Assembly: GCF_046054155.1 (NCBI RefSeq)
Contig: NZ_JBEQCT010000001.1
Coordinates: 248,001 to 312,000 of the forward strand
From: Celerinatantimonas yamalensis
GTDB lineage: Bacteria > Pseudomonadota > Gammaproteobacteria > Enterobacterales > Celerinatantimonadaceae
DNA: 64,000 nucleotides
Direction of reading: 5' to 3'
A program made the position numbers and the translations under genes. Below the pieces are notes generated by a model that saw only the letters and a list, made by a program, of their open reading frames with translations, was not told the origin of the DNA and searched no databases. Position 1 is the stretch's first letter, and every line of letters begins with the position of its first letter. Shown here in pieces: positions 1-9,347 of the stretch.

Positions 1-2244
1 ACAATTCCCACTTTAGAGCAAATTTCAGCGGTTCCAGAGCAGCGTGCGGTGCAGATAGTGTCGAAAACGACCAATTCATCGCCTGCAACAACTAAATCCT
101 CGATTTCCTCCACCGCGTCTTCACCGAAAGCTTCCTCTTCAAAGTCTACTTCTCGAGTCATCAGTCATGTGTTGGCCGATCAAGTTGCCAAGCTGCAAAA
201 GCGCATGGATGAATTGGAAACGATGAAAAACAAAGAGCTTGATGTCATGCGCAAGCAACTTGATCAAGCGAGCGAGCAGATGCTTGGTATGTCAGAAGTA
301 AACCATCGTTTGAAGTTACGTGTTGCTGATTTGACCAGTCAATTGGCAGCGATTCGTGATCAGCTCGATAAAACTAGACAAATTCAGCAACAGATCCTCG
401 ATGAACTCAAACAAAACAAGAAAGCGACTGGTGATCAGACGAACTGGTATAAACAACTCATGGATTCACCAGTTAATTTAGCGTTAGCTGTCTCTATTCC
501 ATTACTATTGGTTCTGTTGGGGCTGATTTGGTTACTACGGCTGCGATCTAAAAAGTCGCAGAGTGATACGGAACTTGATGAAGATGAACTCTCATTAGAG
601 GAGGACGACGATCAGTTCTCCAAATTATTCACTGATGATGTTGAGACTTCATCGTTAGATGAGGCTCCTGTCCCAGAGGTTGCTGATGAAGCACCGCTTT
701 TGGTAGATGACCCGCTTATGGATACATCCGCCGATGAAGAGATTGCTTTTGATGATGAAGCCATCAGTGCGTTAGCTGAATTTGAGGATCCAGAACCTCC
801 CTCAGTTGAGTCCTCAGAAGAAAGTGATGATGGTGTTTTTCATGATTTGTTGTCTGAAGATGACGATGAAGATGTTTTGTTACCTGAACAAGAGAGTGAA
901 GAACCAGACATTGATTTACCCAATGACGAAGAATTGATTCCAGATGAGTCAAAAGACGTTACAGTCGATGAAAATGACGAGTTTTCAATTGACTTTGATG
1001 AGCCACTGCCATCATTAGAAGAATCTGAAGACGCTGAGCAATCGCGTAAAGATGTGGATGCATTAATTGATCAAGTTGAGCAATTGACCAGTGAGTCATC
1101 GGCAGTGGACGAGAGTGATGAGCAAGACTTAAATGAGATAGAACAATCTCTGGGCGAAAAGTCGTCGCTAACCAATCACACGGATGAGTTGCAGCTGGAT
1201 GATGAAGAGATCACGCAAAGCAAACCACCTGCAGCTGATAAACCTGTCGATGATGAACTAAGTGAAGCGCAGCTTGAACAACAGATGGCTGAAGAATTAG
1301 CGTCACTAACGAACGATGATGTCGAAAATAACTTTGATTTGTCAGACGATGAGCCGCAATCGGCAGGGCCAGAGTTGGTTACCGAACCAGATTTAGAACC
1401 GGAATTGGTCACCGAACCAGATTCAGAACCAGAATTGGTCACCGAACCAGATTCAGAACCAGAATTGGTCACCGAACCAGATTCAGAACTAGAATTGGTC
1501 ACCGAACCAGATTCAGAATCGGAATTGGTCACCGAACTAGATTCAGAACCGGAATTGGTCACCGAACTAGATTCAGAACCAGAATTAGTCACAGAACCAG
1601 ATTCAGAACCAGAATTGGCCGTAGAGCCAGATTCAGCGCCGGAATTAGAAACAGAGCTGTCTGACAATGAGGATGATGACTTAGCGGCTCTTGATGAAAC
1701 ACCTCCCAAATTTGAGATGGAAGATGACGATGATATTGATGATTTGGGACTTGATTTTGAGATAGCTGATGATGAGGGTGCTGATCCTGAGGCGATCGAA
1801 CCTATTTCGGCTATCGATGAGCCTATAGATGATGATCTGGACTCGTTATTCTCTGGATTTTCTGAGGATGCTTTCAGTGAAAACGACAATCAGGTTTTTC
1901 CTGATTTGCCGCAGCGCGATGAGGTTGAGGATCGTGAATTTGTTGATATCGACAAATTGATGGCTGATGATGACGAGCCTAGTGATGTTAACCCTTATAC
2001 TGAGCCTAAATTAGATGTTGGTTTAGATGAATTTGCGAGTATTCTCAATCGTGACGGTCCAGACGGGATGAATATTGATGTTGATGCTGACTCAGATGGT
2101 GCTTCTAAGCTTGATTTAGCGAGAGCCTATTTAGAGATTGATGATGCCGATGGGGCGCGAGATATCTTACAAGAATTGCTGTCGTCACCGCAAAGTGATG
2201 CGGTGCAAGAAGAGGCTGAAAAGATACTCGCACAGTTGCGGTAG
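1..2244 (+). CDS. fimV: FimV/HubP-family polar hub protein, 5'-truncated by window edge
   Basis: The reading frame is open from base 1, so the N-terminus (where the family carries a signal peptide and LysM peptidoglycan-binding domain) lies outside the window. The visible part starts with a segment resembling the end of the FimV LysM region, then a Ser/Thr/Pro-rich linker, a predicted coiled coil (codons about 55-135) and one strong membrane segment followed by Arg/Lys. The long cytoplasmic region is extremely rich in Asp and Glu and holds a ten-residue tandem repeat. The last ~45 residues match the conserved FimV C-terminal domain (SKLDLARAYLEI...ILAQLR), which is TPR-like. Family members organise the cell pole, recruiting chromosome-origin, chemotaxis and pilus/flagellar factors. 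It lies directly upstream of truA, as in Vibrio and Shewanella relatives. The GTG at 49 is an internal codon, not a start. Confidence 0.92.
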   Translation, partial: TIPTLEQISAVPEQRAVQIVSKTTNSSPATTKSSISSTASSPKASSSKSTSRVISHVLADQVAKLQKRMDELETMKNKELDVMRKQLDQASEQMLGMSEVNHRLKLRVADLTSQLAAIRDQLDKTRQIQQQILDELKQNKKATGDQTNWYKQLMDSPVNLALAVSIPLLLVLLGLIWLLRLRSKKSQSDTELDEDELSLEEDDDQFSKLFTDDVETSSLDEAPVPEVADEAPLLVDDPLMDTSADEEIAFDDEAISALAEFEDPEPPSVESSEESDDGVFHDLLSEDDDEDVLLPEQESEEPDIDLPNDEELIPDESKDVTVDENDEFSIDFDEPLPSLEESEDAEQSRKDVDALIDQVEQLTSESSAVDESDEQDLNEIEQSLGEKSSLTNHTDELQLDDEEITQSKPPAADKPVDDELSEAQLEQQMAEELASLTNDDVENNFDLSDDEPQSAGPELVTEPDLEPELVTEPDSEPELVTEPDSEPELVTEPDSELELVTEPDSESELVTELDSEPELVTELDSEPELVTEPDSEPELAVEPDSAPELETELSDNEDDDLAALDETPPKFEMEDDDDIDDLGLDFEIADDEGADPEAIEPISAIDEPIDDDLDSLFSGFSEDAFSENDNQVFPDLPQRDEVEDREFVDIDKLMADDDEPSDVNPYTEPKLDVGLDEFASILNRDGPDGMNIDVDADSDGASKLDLARAYLEIDDADGARDILQELLSSPQSDAVQEEAEKILAQLR
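1372..1641 (+). repeat. 30-bp in-frame tandem repeat within fimV
   Basis: Nine consecutive 30-bp units encode variants of the decapeptide ELVTEPDSEP. Single substitutions (L for S, L for P, S for P) distinguish units, and the last copy drifts to ELAVEPDSAP. The unit length keeps frame, so slippage would change the length of the acidic linker without breaking the protein. Confidence 0.93.
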
Positions 2245-2290
2245 TCCACAATTTGGTCAGCGAATAGCGGTCCAATGACAGACTTAATTT

Positions 2291-2323
2291 AAAAAGGCGG
2301 TGACAAAGGGAACCGCTTTTTTT
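2291..2323 (+). terminator. Rho-independent terminator after fimV
   Basis: A stem of about 11 bp (GCGGT/ACCGC core extended by A-tract/T-tract pairs) is followed by a run of seven T. It lies between the fimV stop and the truA start, so truA probably begins a new transcript or depends on read-through. Confidence 0.85.
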
Positions 2324-2357
2324 ATTATTGGCCGCTGATTGTTAAGCGGAAAGTAGT

Positions 2358-3143
2358 ATGCGAATTGCTCTTGGCATAGAATACGATGGTTCTCAGTATT
2401 ATGGTTGGCAACGTCAACGAGAAGTGATCTCTGTCCAACAGTGCGTTGAACAGGCACTTTCGAAGATTGCCGATCAGCCTGTGGAAGTTTTTTGTGCTGG
2501 GCGTACGGATGCAGGTGTTCATGCAACGGGACAGGTTATTCATTTTAGCGTGGCATGTGAGCGTAAAATGGCAGCTTGGACATTAGGAATGAATGCCAAT
2601 TTGCCAAAGGATATTGCGGTGCGTTGGGCAACATCTGTTGAAGATGATTTTCATGCCCGTTTTTCAGCAACGGCAAGGCGATATCGCTATATTATTTATA
2701 ATGCACCTTATCGGGGTGCTATTTTGGGAAGTGGTGTCAGTCAATACCACATTCCATTGGATGAAAAACTGATGCACCAAGCGGGCCAATTGCTTCTTGG
2801 TGAGCATGACTTCACCTCGTTTCGAGCCGCGCAATGTCAAAGCCGTAGCCCGTTTCGTCATGTCCAGCATCTACAAGTCACCCGGCAGGGCGATTATGTG
2901 GTCATTGATATAAAAGCCAATGCGTTTTTACACCACATGGTACGCAATATTGCCGGCAGCTTAATTGAAGTTGGGCAAGGTGATTGTTCGGTTGAATGGA
3001 TTGCTCAATTATTGGCGCTTAAGGATCGGAGTAAGGCTGCCGCCACTGCAAAAGCAAGTGGATTGTATCTAGTGGCTGTAGATTATCCATCCCACTATGG
3101 GATCCCAAAAGTTGCGCTTGGGCCGCTGTTCTATCAGGTATAA
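2358..3143 (+). CDS. truA: tRNA pseudouridine(38-40) synthase TruA
   Basis: 261 residues, close to the usual length of about 265-270. It isomerises uridines 38, 39 and/or 40 in the anticodon stem-loop of many tRNAs. The N-terminal GIEYDGSQYYGWQRQ segment and the catalytic motif AGRTDAGVHATGQV, with the nucleophilic Asp at residue 51, are intact. The second conserved block (FLHHMVRNIAGSLIEVG) is near residue 195. The start ATG lies 35 bp after the upstream terminator and gives the family N-terminus MRIALGIEYDG. Its position between fimV and accD follows the conserved gammaproteobacterial order. Confidence 0.97.
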   Translation: MRIALGIEYDGSQYYGWQRQREVISVQQCVEQALSKIADQPVEVFCAGRTDAGVHATGQVIHFSVACERKMAAWTLGMNANLPKDIAVRWATSVEDDFHARFSATARRYRYIIYNAPYRGAILGSGVSQYHIPLDEKLMHQAGQLLLGEHDFTSFRAAQCQSRSPFRHVQHLQVTRQGDYVVIDIKANAFLHHMVRNIAGSLIEVGQGDCSVEWIAQLLALKDRSKAAATAKASGLYLVAVDYPSHYGIPKVALGPLFYQV

Positions 3144-3247
3144 TCAATTGACCGATAAGCATGTCGCTGGGTTTTCCACCGCATGCTTAGCTATTTATTA
3201 CATGATAAGCATGTTGATGCTATCAAAAGACAGAATTAAGGATTCCG

Positions 3248-4168
3248 ATGAGCTGGTTAGAGAAAATTCTCCCAAAAAGTAAAAGCGTCTCCTCACGACG
3301 TCGGAATATTCCGGAAGGCGTTTGGACTAAATGTGCGTCTTGCGAGCAGATTTTGTATCGTGCAGAGTTAGAGCGTAATTTGTTCGTATGTCCTAAATGT
3401 AACCATCATAATCATATTGGTGCGCGAGATCGTTTGGAACGATTTTTGGATAAGGGCGTTGAAGAGCTCGGAGCTGAGTTAGAGCCAAAAGATATTCTAA
3501 AATTTCGTGATTCGAAACGCTATAAAGATCGCTTGGCGGCAGCACAAAAAAGCACGGGCGAAAAAGACTCTGTTGTGGTTTTAAAAGGCCATTTAAAAGG
3601 GATGCCAGTTGTTGCATGTGCCTTTGATTTTAAATTTATGGCGGCATCAATGGGATCTGTTGCTGGGGCTCGTTTTGTCCGGGCCGTCGAGTGCTGTTTG
3701 GCTGAAAATCGTCCCCTTATTTGTTTTGCCGCCAGTGGTGGGGCGCGAATGCAAGAGTCATTGTTCTCGTTGATGCAGATGGCCAAAACGAGTGCGGCAT
3801 TAGCTAAATTACGGCAAAAAGGGTTACCTTATCTATCCGTGATGACATATCCAACCTTTGGTGGTGTGTCTGCATCGCTGGCTATGTTGGGTGATATTAA
3901 CGTGGGTGAACCCAAAGCGTTAATTGGTTTTGCCGGCCCGCGTGTTATCGAACAAACAGTGCGAGAAAAACTTCCAGAAGGCTTCCAACTGAGTGAATTT
4001 TTAGTCGAACATGGCGCGCTGGATATGATTGTTGACCGCCGTCAAATGCGTGACAAGTTAGCATCAATTATTGGTAAATTAACCAATCAGGTCGCAATTG
4101 AAGAACCCGTTGAAATAGCCGCTTCGGCCGTGTCGATGGAGTTCGATGATGAACCGGACATCGATTAA
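3248..4168 (+). CDS. accD: Acetyl-CoA carboxylase carboxyltransferase subunit beta
   Basis: Beta subunit of the carboxyltransferase half of acetyl-CoA carboxylase, which works with AccA to move the carboxyl group from biotin to acetyl-CoA and form malonyl-CoA for fatty acid synthesis. 306 residues, full length. A four-cysteine zinc ribbon is visible (C29, C32, C48, C51), followed by the crotonase-like carboxyltransferase core with AGARFVRAVE and ASGGARMQES. The C-terminus is acidic. The gene is followed three bases later by folC, and this order (accD-folC-dedD-cvpA-purF) matches the Escherichia coli cluster. Confidence 0.98.
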   Translation: MSWLEKILPKSKSVSSRRRNIPEGVWTKCASCEQILYRAELERNLFVCPKCNHHNHIGARDRLERFLDKGVEELGAELEPKDILKFRDSKRYKDRLAAAQKSTGEKDSVVVLKGHLKGMPVVACAFDFKFMAASMGSVAGARFVRAVECCLAENRPLICFAASGGARMQESLFSLMQMAKTSAALAKLRQKGLPYLSVMTYPTFGGVSASLAMLGDINVGEPKALIGFAGPRVIEQTVREKLPEGFQLSEFLVEHGALDMIVDRRQMRDKLASIIGKLTNQVAIEEPVEIAASAVSMEFDDEPDID

Positions 4169-4171
4169 TTT

Positions 4172-5431
4172 ATGATCAATCCATCAAACGTGATAGGCCG
4201 GTCTTTATCAGACTGGCTTTCTTATTTAGAGCACCAGCATCCCGTTACTATCGATCTTGGACTAACTCGGATCCGTCAAGTCGCTCAGCTGATGTCTCTT
4301 GATACCATGCCTATGCCAGTTGTAACCGTTGCCGGGACGAATGGCAAGGGATCAACCTGTCGATTGATTGAACAACTACTGCTCGCTAAGGGTTATTCTG
4401 TTGGGGTATATAGCTCGCCTCATATTAGTGATTACCGTGAACGAGTACGCATCAATGATAAGCTACTTGAGGCAGATCTGTTTTGTCAGGCTTTTAGTGA
4501 CATTGAGCAAGCTCGGGGTAACATCACTCTGACCTATTTTGAAGTGAGTACGCTGGCTGCTTTATGGTTGTTTAAACGCCAGAACCTTGACTATGTTATT
4601 TTAGAAGTTGGGTTAGGAGGGCGCCTAGATGCAACCAATATTATTGATGCTGATGTCGCGGTAGTGACCACGATCGCCTTGGATCACGAGAACTATCTAG
4701 GCCATGATCTGCAACAGATTGGTCGTGAAAAGGCTGGGATCTTTCGTGCTCAGGGCAAAGCTGTGATCGGTGATCCATCGATTGTTGAGAGTGTCTATCA
4801 AAGTGCTGAGCAACTGGGATGTCAGCTGCTGGCCAATGGCCATCAGGTTCATGCACAGATCAGCAATGATGGTCAAAGTTGGTGCTATCAGGGGCTTACT
4901 CATTGTTATGCACAATTACCAATGCCTGAACTACCTATTGATAATGCGGTGGCCGCGTTTGCGGTCTTAGATCAGTTGCAGATCACACTTAGTGAATCAC
5001 AAGCCAAAGAGCAGGTCGCTCATTGGCAGTTAGCCGGTCGGATGCAATTATTACAGCGCGACCCCATTGTGTATATTGATGTAGCGCATAATCCACAATC
5101 GGCTCAGTATCTGGCGACACAATTGATCCGCCATCCTTGTCAAGGGAATACCTTCGCAGTTTGTGCCATGCTTGCTGATAAGGATAACCAAGGAGCTGTT
5201 GATGCCTTGGATGGTCTTTTTGAGCAGTGGTTTATTGCTGGATTAGCAAATGACCGTGGTGATAATGGCGATAAGCTTGTTTCTGCGCTCTACGGCAAAA
5301 ATTATCAGCGTTATGCGAATATCCATCAAGCTTATGAACATGCGTTACTAGTTGCAAAGCCGATTGATCGCATTATTATTTTTGGGTCATTTGTGACTGT
5401 CGCAGAGGTTTTAGCGATTCGCGGAGGTTAA
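4172..5431 (+). CDS. folC: Bifunctional folylpolyglutamate/dihydrofolate synthase
   Basis: Adds L-glutamate to dihydropteroate (dihydrofolate synthase) and further glutamates to folates in an ATP-dependent reaction. 419 residues, normal for FolC. The Mur-ligase-type P-loop VAGTNGKGST sits at residues 53-62, followed by SSPHISDYRERVRIND. The family's magnesium/ATP region (LEVGLGGRLDATN) is near residue 145, and VDVAHNP-like IDVAHNPQSAQ is near residue 304. It starts three bases after accD and its stop is one base before the dedD start, so it is co-transcribed with both. Confidence 0.97.
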   Translation: MINPSNVIGRSLSDWLSYLEHQHPVTIDLGLTRIRQVAQLMSLDTMPMPVVTVAGTNGKGSTCRLIEQLLLAKGYSVGVYSSPHISDYRERVRINDKLLEADLFCQAFSDIEQARGNITLTYFEVSTLAALWLFKRQNLDYVILEVGLGGRLDATNIIDADVAVVTTIALDHENYLGHDLQQIGREKAGIFRAQGKAVIGDPSIVESVYQSAEQLGCQLLANGHQVHAQISNDGQSWCYQGLTHCYAQLPMPELPIDNAVAAFAVLDQLQITLSESQAKEQVAHWQLAGRMQLLQRDPIVYIDVAHNPQSAQYLATQLIRHPCQGNTFAVCAMLADKDNQGAVDALDGLFEQWFIAGLANDRGDNGDKLVSALYGKNYQRYANIHQAYEHALLVAKPIDRIIIFGSFVTVAEVLAIRGG

Positions 5432-5432
5432 T

Positions 5433-6050
5433 GTGCCATCTCAGTTAAAACATCGTTTGATCGGAACCATTGTGTTAGTTGCATTGTTGGTGATTATTTT
5501 GCCTGATCTATTTGATGGCAAAAAAGATCCGATCAAAGAGCAGTTCAGTGCAATTCCGTTTGCACCAGAGCCTGCCGATGAAAAGCCGTTGATGATTGAT
5601 TTGAACAAGTCCGTTGTTGGCGCGCAAAAGGGCCAAACACAAGCCGTTAGCGCTAGCACCGAACAGCCAACTCAATCAAATCAAAGCGCATCGCAAGAGA
5701 CTGCGGCGAAGGCTCTCGTTACATCGACGACTGCCTCTGACAGCAAAACGAGTGGGCAAGTGAAACCGATAGTCGCTGAAACACCAGCCAATACGTTTAA
5801 AGGCACCGGTTGGATTATTCAACTGGCTACATTGAAAAGTGCATCGAGTACTCAAGAGTTAATTGATAAGCTGCGTAAAGCCGGATATCAAGCACACAGT
5901 TATCCGAATCATCCGGTTGATGGTCAATTGAATCGGATTTTTGTTGGCCCTGAATTGTCGAAGAAAGATATCGAAGCACAATTAACTCAATTGAAAAAAT
6001 TGACAGGGCTACAGGGGTTGGTACGTAAATTTGACCCACTGGATCATTGA
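5433..6050 (+). CDS. dedD: DedD-like SPOR-domain cell-division protein
   Basis: 205 residues. A short cytoplasmic start is followed by one transmembrane helix (residues about 9-24), a Ser/Thr/Gln-rich periplasmic linker and a C-terminal SPOR domain (about 125-205: GTGWIIQLATLKSASSTQELIDKL). SPOR domains bind denuded septal peptidoglycan, and DedD assists constriction in Escherichia coli. The start is a GTG preceded by GGAGGT about five bases upstream; the overlapping ATG two bases earlier is out of frame. Its place between folC and cvpA supports the name more than sequence identity does, since SPOR proteins diverge fast. Confidence 0.9.
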   Translation: MPSQLKHRLIGTIVLVALLVIILPDLFDGKKDPIKEQFSAIPFAPEPADEKPLMIDLNKSVVGAQKGQTQAVSASTEQPTQSNQSASQETAAKALVTSTTASDSKTSGQVKPIVAETPANTFKGTGWIIQLATLKSASSTQELIDKLRKAGYQAHSYPNHPVDGQLNRIFVGPELSKKDIEAQLTQLKKLTGLQGLVRKFDPLDH

Positions 6051-6160
6051 TTTTGACACAATGGACCAGCATGGCTATTTTAGTTTCATCATATACGTAC
6101 AACATTCTGCTATTTTTCTGTTAGAATGCGAGGCGTTTTTTAGCGACGATAAGTTCTTTT

Positions 6161-6646
6161 ATGAATTGGATCGATTATACCATTATTGGCGTTATAGTAC
6201 TCTCAGCGCTAATCAGCTTAGTTCGTGGCTTTGTTAAAGAGGCTGTTTCGTTAGCAAGTTGGATTGCCGCTTTTTTTGTTGCCAGCCATTTTTATAGTGA
6301 TGTGGCAACCTATTTTACCTTGATAGCTAATCCTTATTATCGAAGCGGCGCCGCTATTTTCTGCCTATTTATTGCGACGTTATTAATTGGTGCTTTGTGC
6401 AACTATGTGTTGTCACAATTAGTGAGCAGCACGGGTTTATCCGGGACAGATCGCGTGCTTGGCGTTTGTTTCGGTGGTATCCGAGGCGTCTTTGTCGTGT
6501 CTGCAATACTTTTTATGGTGTCATTTACCGCATTTGCCAAAGCGCCTTGGTGGCAGCATTCGCAACTGATTCCAGAATTTACTGTCATAGTACAGTGGTT
6601 CTTTGAGTTTTTAAAAAATTCATCGAGTTTTTTAACCCCCCAATAA
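6161..6646 (+). CDS. cvpA: CvpA-family inner-membrane protein
   Basis: 161 residues with four hydrophobic segments (about 4-24, 29-47, 63-83, 99-122). The N-terminus MNWIDYTIIGVI and the following SLVRGFVKEA motif are characteristic of CvpA, known in Escherichia coli for colicin V production and associated with envelope stress and the purF operon. Molecular function is unsettled. It lies just before purF as in the Escherichia coli cvpA-purF operon. A possible -10 (TAGAAT) lies about 35 bp upstream but no clear -35 was found. Confidence 0.93.
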   Translation: MNWIDYTIIGVIVLSALISLVRGFVKEAVSLASWIAAFFVASHFYSDVATYFTLIANPYYRSGAAIFCLFIATLLIGALCNYVLSQLVSSTGLSGTDRVLGVCFGGIRGVFVVSAILFMVSFTAFAKAPWWQHSQLIPEFTVIVQWFFEFLKNSSSFLTPQ

Positions 6647-6673
6647 CTCTTGATAGCAAGAAGGATCCCCCTC

Positions 6674-8200
6674 ATGTGTGGTATTGTCGGAATCGTCGGC
6701 TCAACTCCAGTTAATCAGAGCATCTATGATGCTCTAACTGTCCTGCAACATCGTGGACAGGATGCCGCTGGTATTGTGACTATCACTGATGGAAAATTTA
6801 AACAGCGTAAAGCTAATGGGTTGGTGCGCGATGTGTTTGAACTTCGCCATATGCAGCGTTTGCAAGGCGCTGTAGGCATCGGACATGTTCGTTATCCTAC
6901 TGCTGGCAGTTCAAGTGCAGCGGAGGCCCAGCCTTTTTATGTCAACTCACCTTATGGTATTGCTCTGGCGCATAATGGTAATCTGACCAATGCTCATGAG
7001 CTCAAAGAGGTGATGTTCAAAAAAGCGCGGCGCCATATTAACACCACTTCAGATTCTGAAATTCTACTTAATTTGCTAGCCTATGAAATTGATAATGAGT
7101 TAGATCGCTGCGATGGTGAAATTGAAGCGAAAAACTTTTTTGCAGCGATTCGCCGTGTTAATCAACAAACGCGTGGTGCCTATGCGGTGGTTTCGCTAGT
7201 GATTGGTCATGGGATGCTCGCATTTCGCGACCCAAAAGGGATTCGCCCACTGGTGTTAGGTAAGCGCGTGACTGATGATGGTCATGCCGAGTATATGGTT
7301 GCCTCTGAAAGCGTCGCACTGGATGCGATTGGTTTTGAAGTACTTCGTGATATTGCACCAGGCGAAGCTATTTTTGTCAGCAATGATGGTCAGTTGTTTA
7401 CTGATCAATGTGCTGAAAATCCGAGCTACCATCCGTGTATTTTTGAATACGTTTACTTTGCCCGTCCTGATTCGACAATTGATAAAATTTCAGTCTATGA
7501 TGCGCGAGTGCGTATGGGCAACAAACTGGGTGAGAAGATCCAACGCGAATGGGATGACCTTGATATTGATGTCGTTATTCCAATTCCTGAAACATCGTGT
7601 GATGTCGCGCTGCAAATTGCTATGATGCTCAATTTGCCGTATCGCCAAGGGTTTGTGAAAAACCGCTATATTGGTCGCACATTTATTATGCCTGGGCAAT
7701 CGCAGCGACGTAAATCAGTGCGGCGTAAACTTAATGCTATTAATGTTGAATTCAAAGGCAAAAATGTATTGTTAGTGGATGACTCGATTGTTCGTGGTAC
7801 CACCTCTGAACAGATTATTGAAATGGCGCGTGAGGCGGGAGCAAAGAAAGTGTACTTTGCGTCAGCATCGCCGGAAATCCGCTTCCCGAATGTATATGGC
7901 ATTGATATGCCATCAGCCAATGAGCTCATTGCCCATGGCCGCGAAGTGGATGAAATATGTCAGTTGATTGGTGCTGACGGACTCATTTATCAATCAATTG
8001 AAGATCTGGTTGCTGCTTGTCAAGAAGCTAATCCTGAAATACGTGAGTTTGAAACTTCAGTATTTACGGGTCGTTATGTGACGGATGATGTGGATCAACA
8101 GTACCTTGACTATATCGATCATTTACGTAATAACGATAGCAAAGAGGTCGCAGCGCAAGAAGAGGCGGCTAATTTGGAGCTATACAACGAAGACCATTAA
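6674..8200 (+). CDS. purF: Amidophosphoribosyltransferase PurF
   Basis: Catalyses the first committed step of purine synthesis: PRPP plus glutamine gives 5-phosphoribosylamine. The start is placed at the ATG giving MCGIVGIVG, because Cys2 must become the N-terminal nucleophile after Met removal; an upstream in-frame start would bury it. AAGGAT precedes this ATG by about nine bases. 508 residues, normal size. The class II glutamine amidotransferase domain spans about 1-230, with QHRGQDAAGI and GIGHVRYPTAG. The PRPP-binding motif VLLVDDSIVRGTT is near residue 363. A terminator follows. Confidence 0.98.
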   Translation: MCGIVGIVGSTPVNQSIYDALTVLQHRGQDAAGIVTITDGKFKQRKANGLVRDVFELRHMQRLQGAVGIGHVRYPTAGSSSAAEAQPFYVNSPYGIALAHNGNLTNAHELKEVMFKKARRHINTTSDSEILLNLLAYEIDNELDRCDGEIEAKNFFAAIRRVNQQTRGAYAVVSLVIGHGMLAFRDPKGIRPLVLGKRVTDDGHAEYMVASESVALDAIGFEVLRDIAPGEAIFVSNDGQLFTDQCAENPSYHPCIFEYVYFARPDSTIDKISVYDARVRMGNKLGEKIQREWDDLDIDVVIPIPETSCDVALQIAMMLNLPYRQGFVKNRYIGRTFIMPGQSQRRKSVRRKLNAINVEFKGKNVLLVDDSIVRGTTSEQIIEMAREAGAKKVYFASASPEIRFPNVYGIDMPSANELIAHGREVDEICQLIGADGLIYQSIEDLVAACQEANPEIREFETSVFTGRYVTDDVDQQYLDYIDHLRNNDSKEVAAQEEAANLELYNEDH

Positions 8201-8223
8201 TTGCCCAAAGCTGTGTGATTGTC

Positions 8224-8254
8224 AAAAAGTCGTTCTTATGAACGGCTTTTTTGT
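8224..8254 (+). terminator. Rho-independent terminator after purF
   Basis: A 12-bp stem (AAAAAGTCGTTC with its complement, one G.T pair) and a TTAT loop are followed by a T run. It ends the cvpA-purF transcript. Confidence 0.85.
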
Positions 8255-8363
8255 TTTATGTCAAAGTGCTAAACAGATGCGCTAGAGCATTGTGTAGCGA
8301 TGGTTGTAAGTTGCAGTGATCCTGTTTAGAGTCGTGGGCTGAACTCATTATTTAGGAGAGCAC

Positions 8364-9347
8364 ATGTCTATGCGCGCATTAGTCATTGATCATATCGATG
8401 ATCAATATCACACCCAATTGCAGCAGATTGAGCCTGAACAACTCCCCGATGAACCTGTTAAAGTCAAAGTTTTGTATTCATCCTTGAATTATAAAGATGG
8501 TTTAGCGATTACTGGCAAAGGACCTGTAGTACGCTCATTTCCGATGGTTCCAGGGATTGACCTTGCCGGAGAGGTGATTGAGTCCAGTGATCCTGAATTT
8601 TCAGTAGGCGATCGCGTATTACTCAATGGCTGGGGGGTGGGTGAACGCTATTGGGGCGGACTTGCCGAGCAAGCGAATTTGCGTGCTAAATGGCTAATCC
8701 CGCTGCCAGATACACTAACGCCTGAACAAGCAATGTGGATTGGCACTGCCGGTTATACGGCGATGCTCTGCGTGATGGCCCTGCAACGTCATGGTCTTCA
8801 GCCTGAAGATGGCCCTATTTTAGTGACGGGTGCTGGCGGCGGTGTGGGGAGCTTTGCAATTCACTTTCTGAGTCAACTTGGCTATCACGTTATTGCAGTG
8901 AGTGGCCGCGCCGAATTAGAGCCCTATTTTACCAAACTTGGCGCGCAGCAGATGATGGCGCGAGACGAGTTAAGCCTACCTGGTAAGCCATTACAAAAAG
9001 AGCGATGGGCAGGTGCAATTGATTGTGTGGGCAGTCATACGCTCGTTAATGTTTGTGCCAGCATAAACTATGGTGGCATTGTAGCTTGCTGCGGGCTCGC
9101 CCAAGGGATGGACTTTCCCGCGAGTGTTGCGCCTTTTATCTTGCGTGGCGTGACATTAGCTGGAATTGACAGTGTGATGCGCCCTAAAGCCGACCGAATA
9201 GCCGCTTGGCAAAAAATTGCCGATGTGATGGATCCGACCATTTTGGCTGAAATTGGTCAAACTATCTCACTAGATGATGCGATTTCACAGGCTGAACAAT
9301 TGCTCGCTGGTGCGGTGCGTGGTCGCTTAGCCGTTCAATTAGCTTAA
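8364..9347 (+). CDS. acuI: Acrylyl-CoA reductase (NADPH), AcuI/YhdH family
   Basis: 327 residues, zinc-independent medium-chain dehydrogenase/reductase of the YhdH/AcuI family, which reduces toxic acryloyl-CoA to propionyl-CoA with NADPH. The family block SSLNYKDGLAITGKGPVVRSFPMVPGIDLAGEV (residues about 36-68) and the dinucleotide-binding GAGGGVGSFAIHFLSQLG near residue 157 are clear, as are the missing zinc ligands. GGAG lies about six bases before the ATG; a second ATG two codons later is a possible alternative. It follows the purF terminator and has its own transcript. A general quinone-oxidoreductase role cannot be excluded. Confidence 0.88.
   Translation: MSMRALVIDHIDDQYHTQLQQIEPEQLPDEPVKVKVLYSSLNYKDGLAITGKGPVVRSFPMVPGIDLAGEVIESSDPEFSVGDRVLLNGWGVGERYWGGLAEQANLRAKWLIPLPDTLTPEQAMWIGTAGYTAMLCVMALQRHGLQPEDGPILVTGAGGGVGSFAIHFLSQLGYHVIAVSGRAELEPYFTKLGAQQMMARDELSLPGKPLQKERWAGAIDCVGSHTLVNVCASINYGGIVACCGLAQGMDFPASVAPFILRGVTLAGIDSVMRPKADRIAAWQKIADVMDPTILAEIGQTISLDDAISQAEQLLAGAVRGRLAVQLA

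Noticed and set aside
1176..1889. Long minus-strand open frame (237 codons), Ser-rich with repeats
   Set aside because: It is the antisense of the acidic Asp/Glu repeat region of fimV; GAx codons read backwards give Ser/Asn-rich frames without stops.
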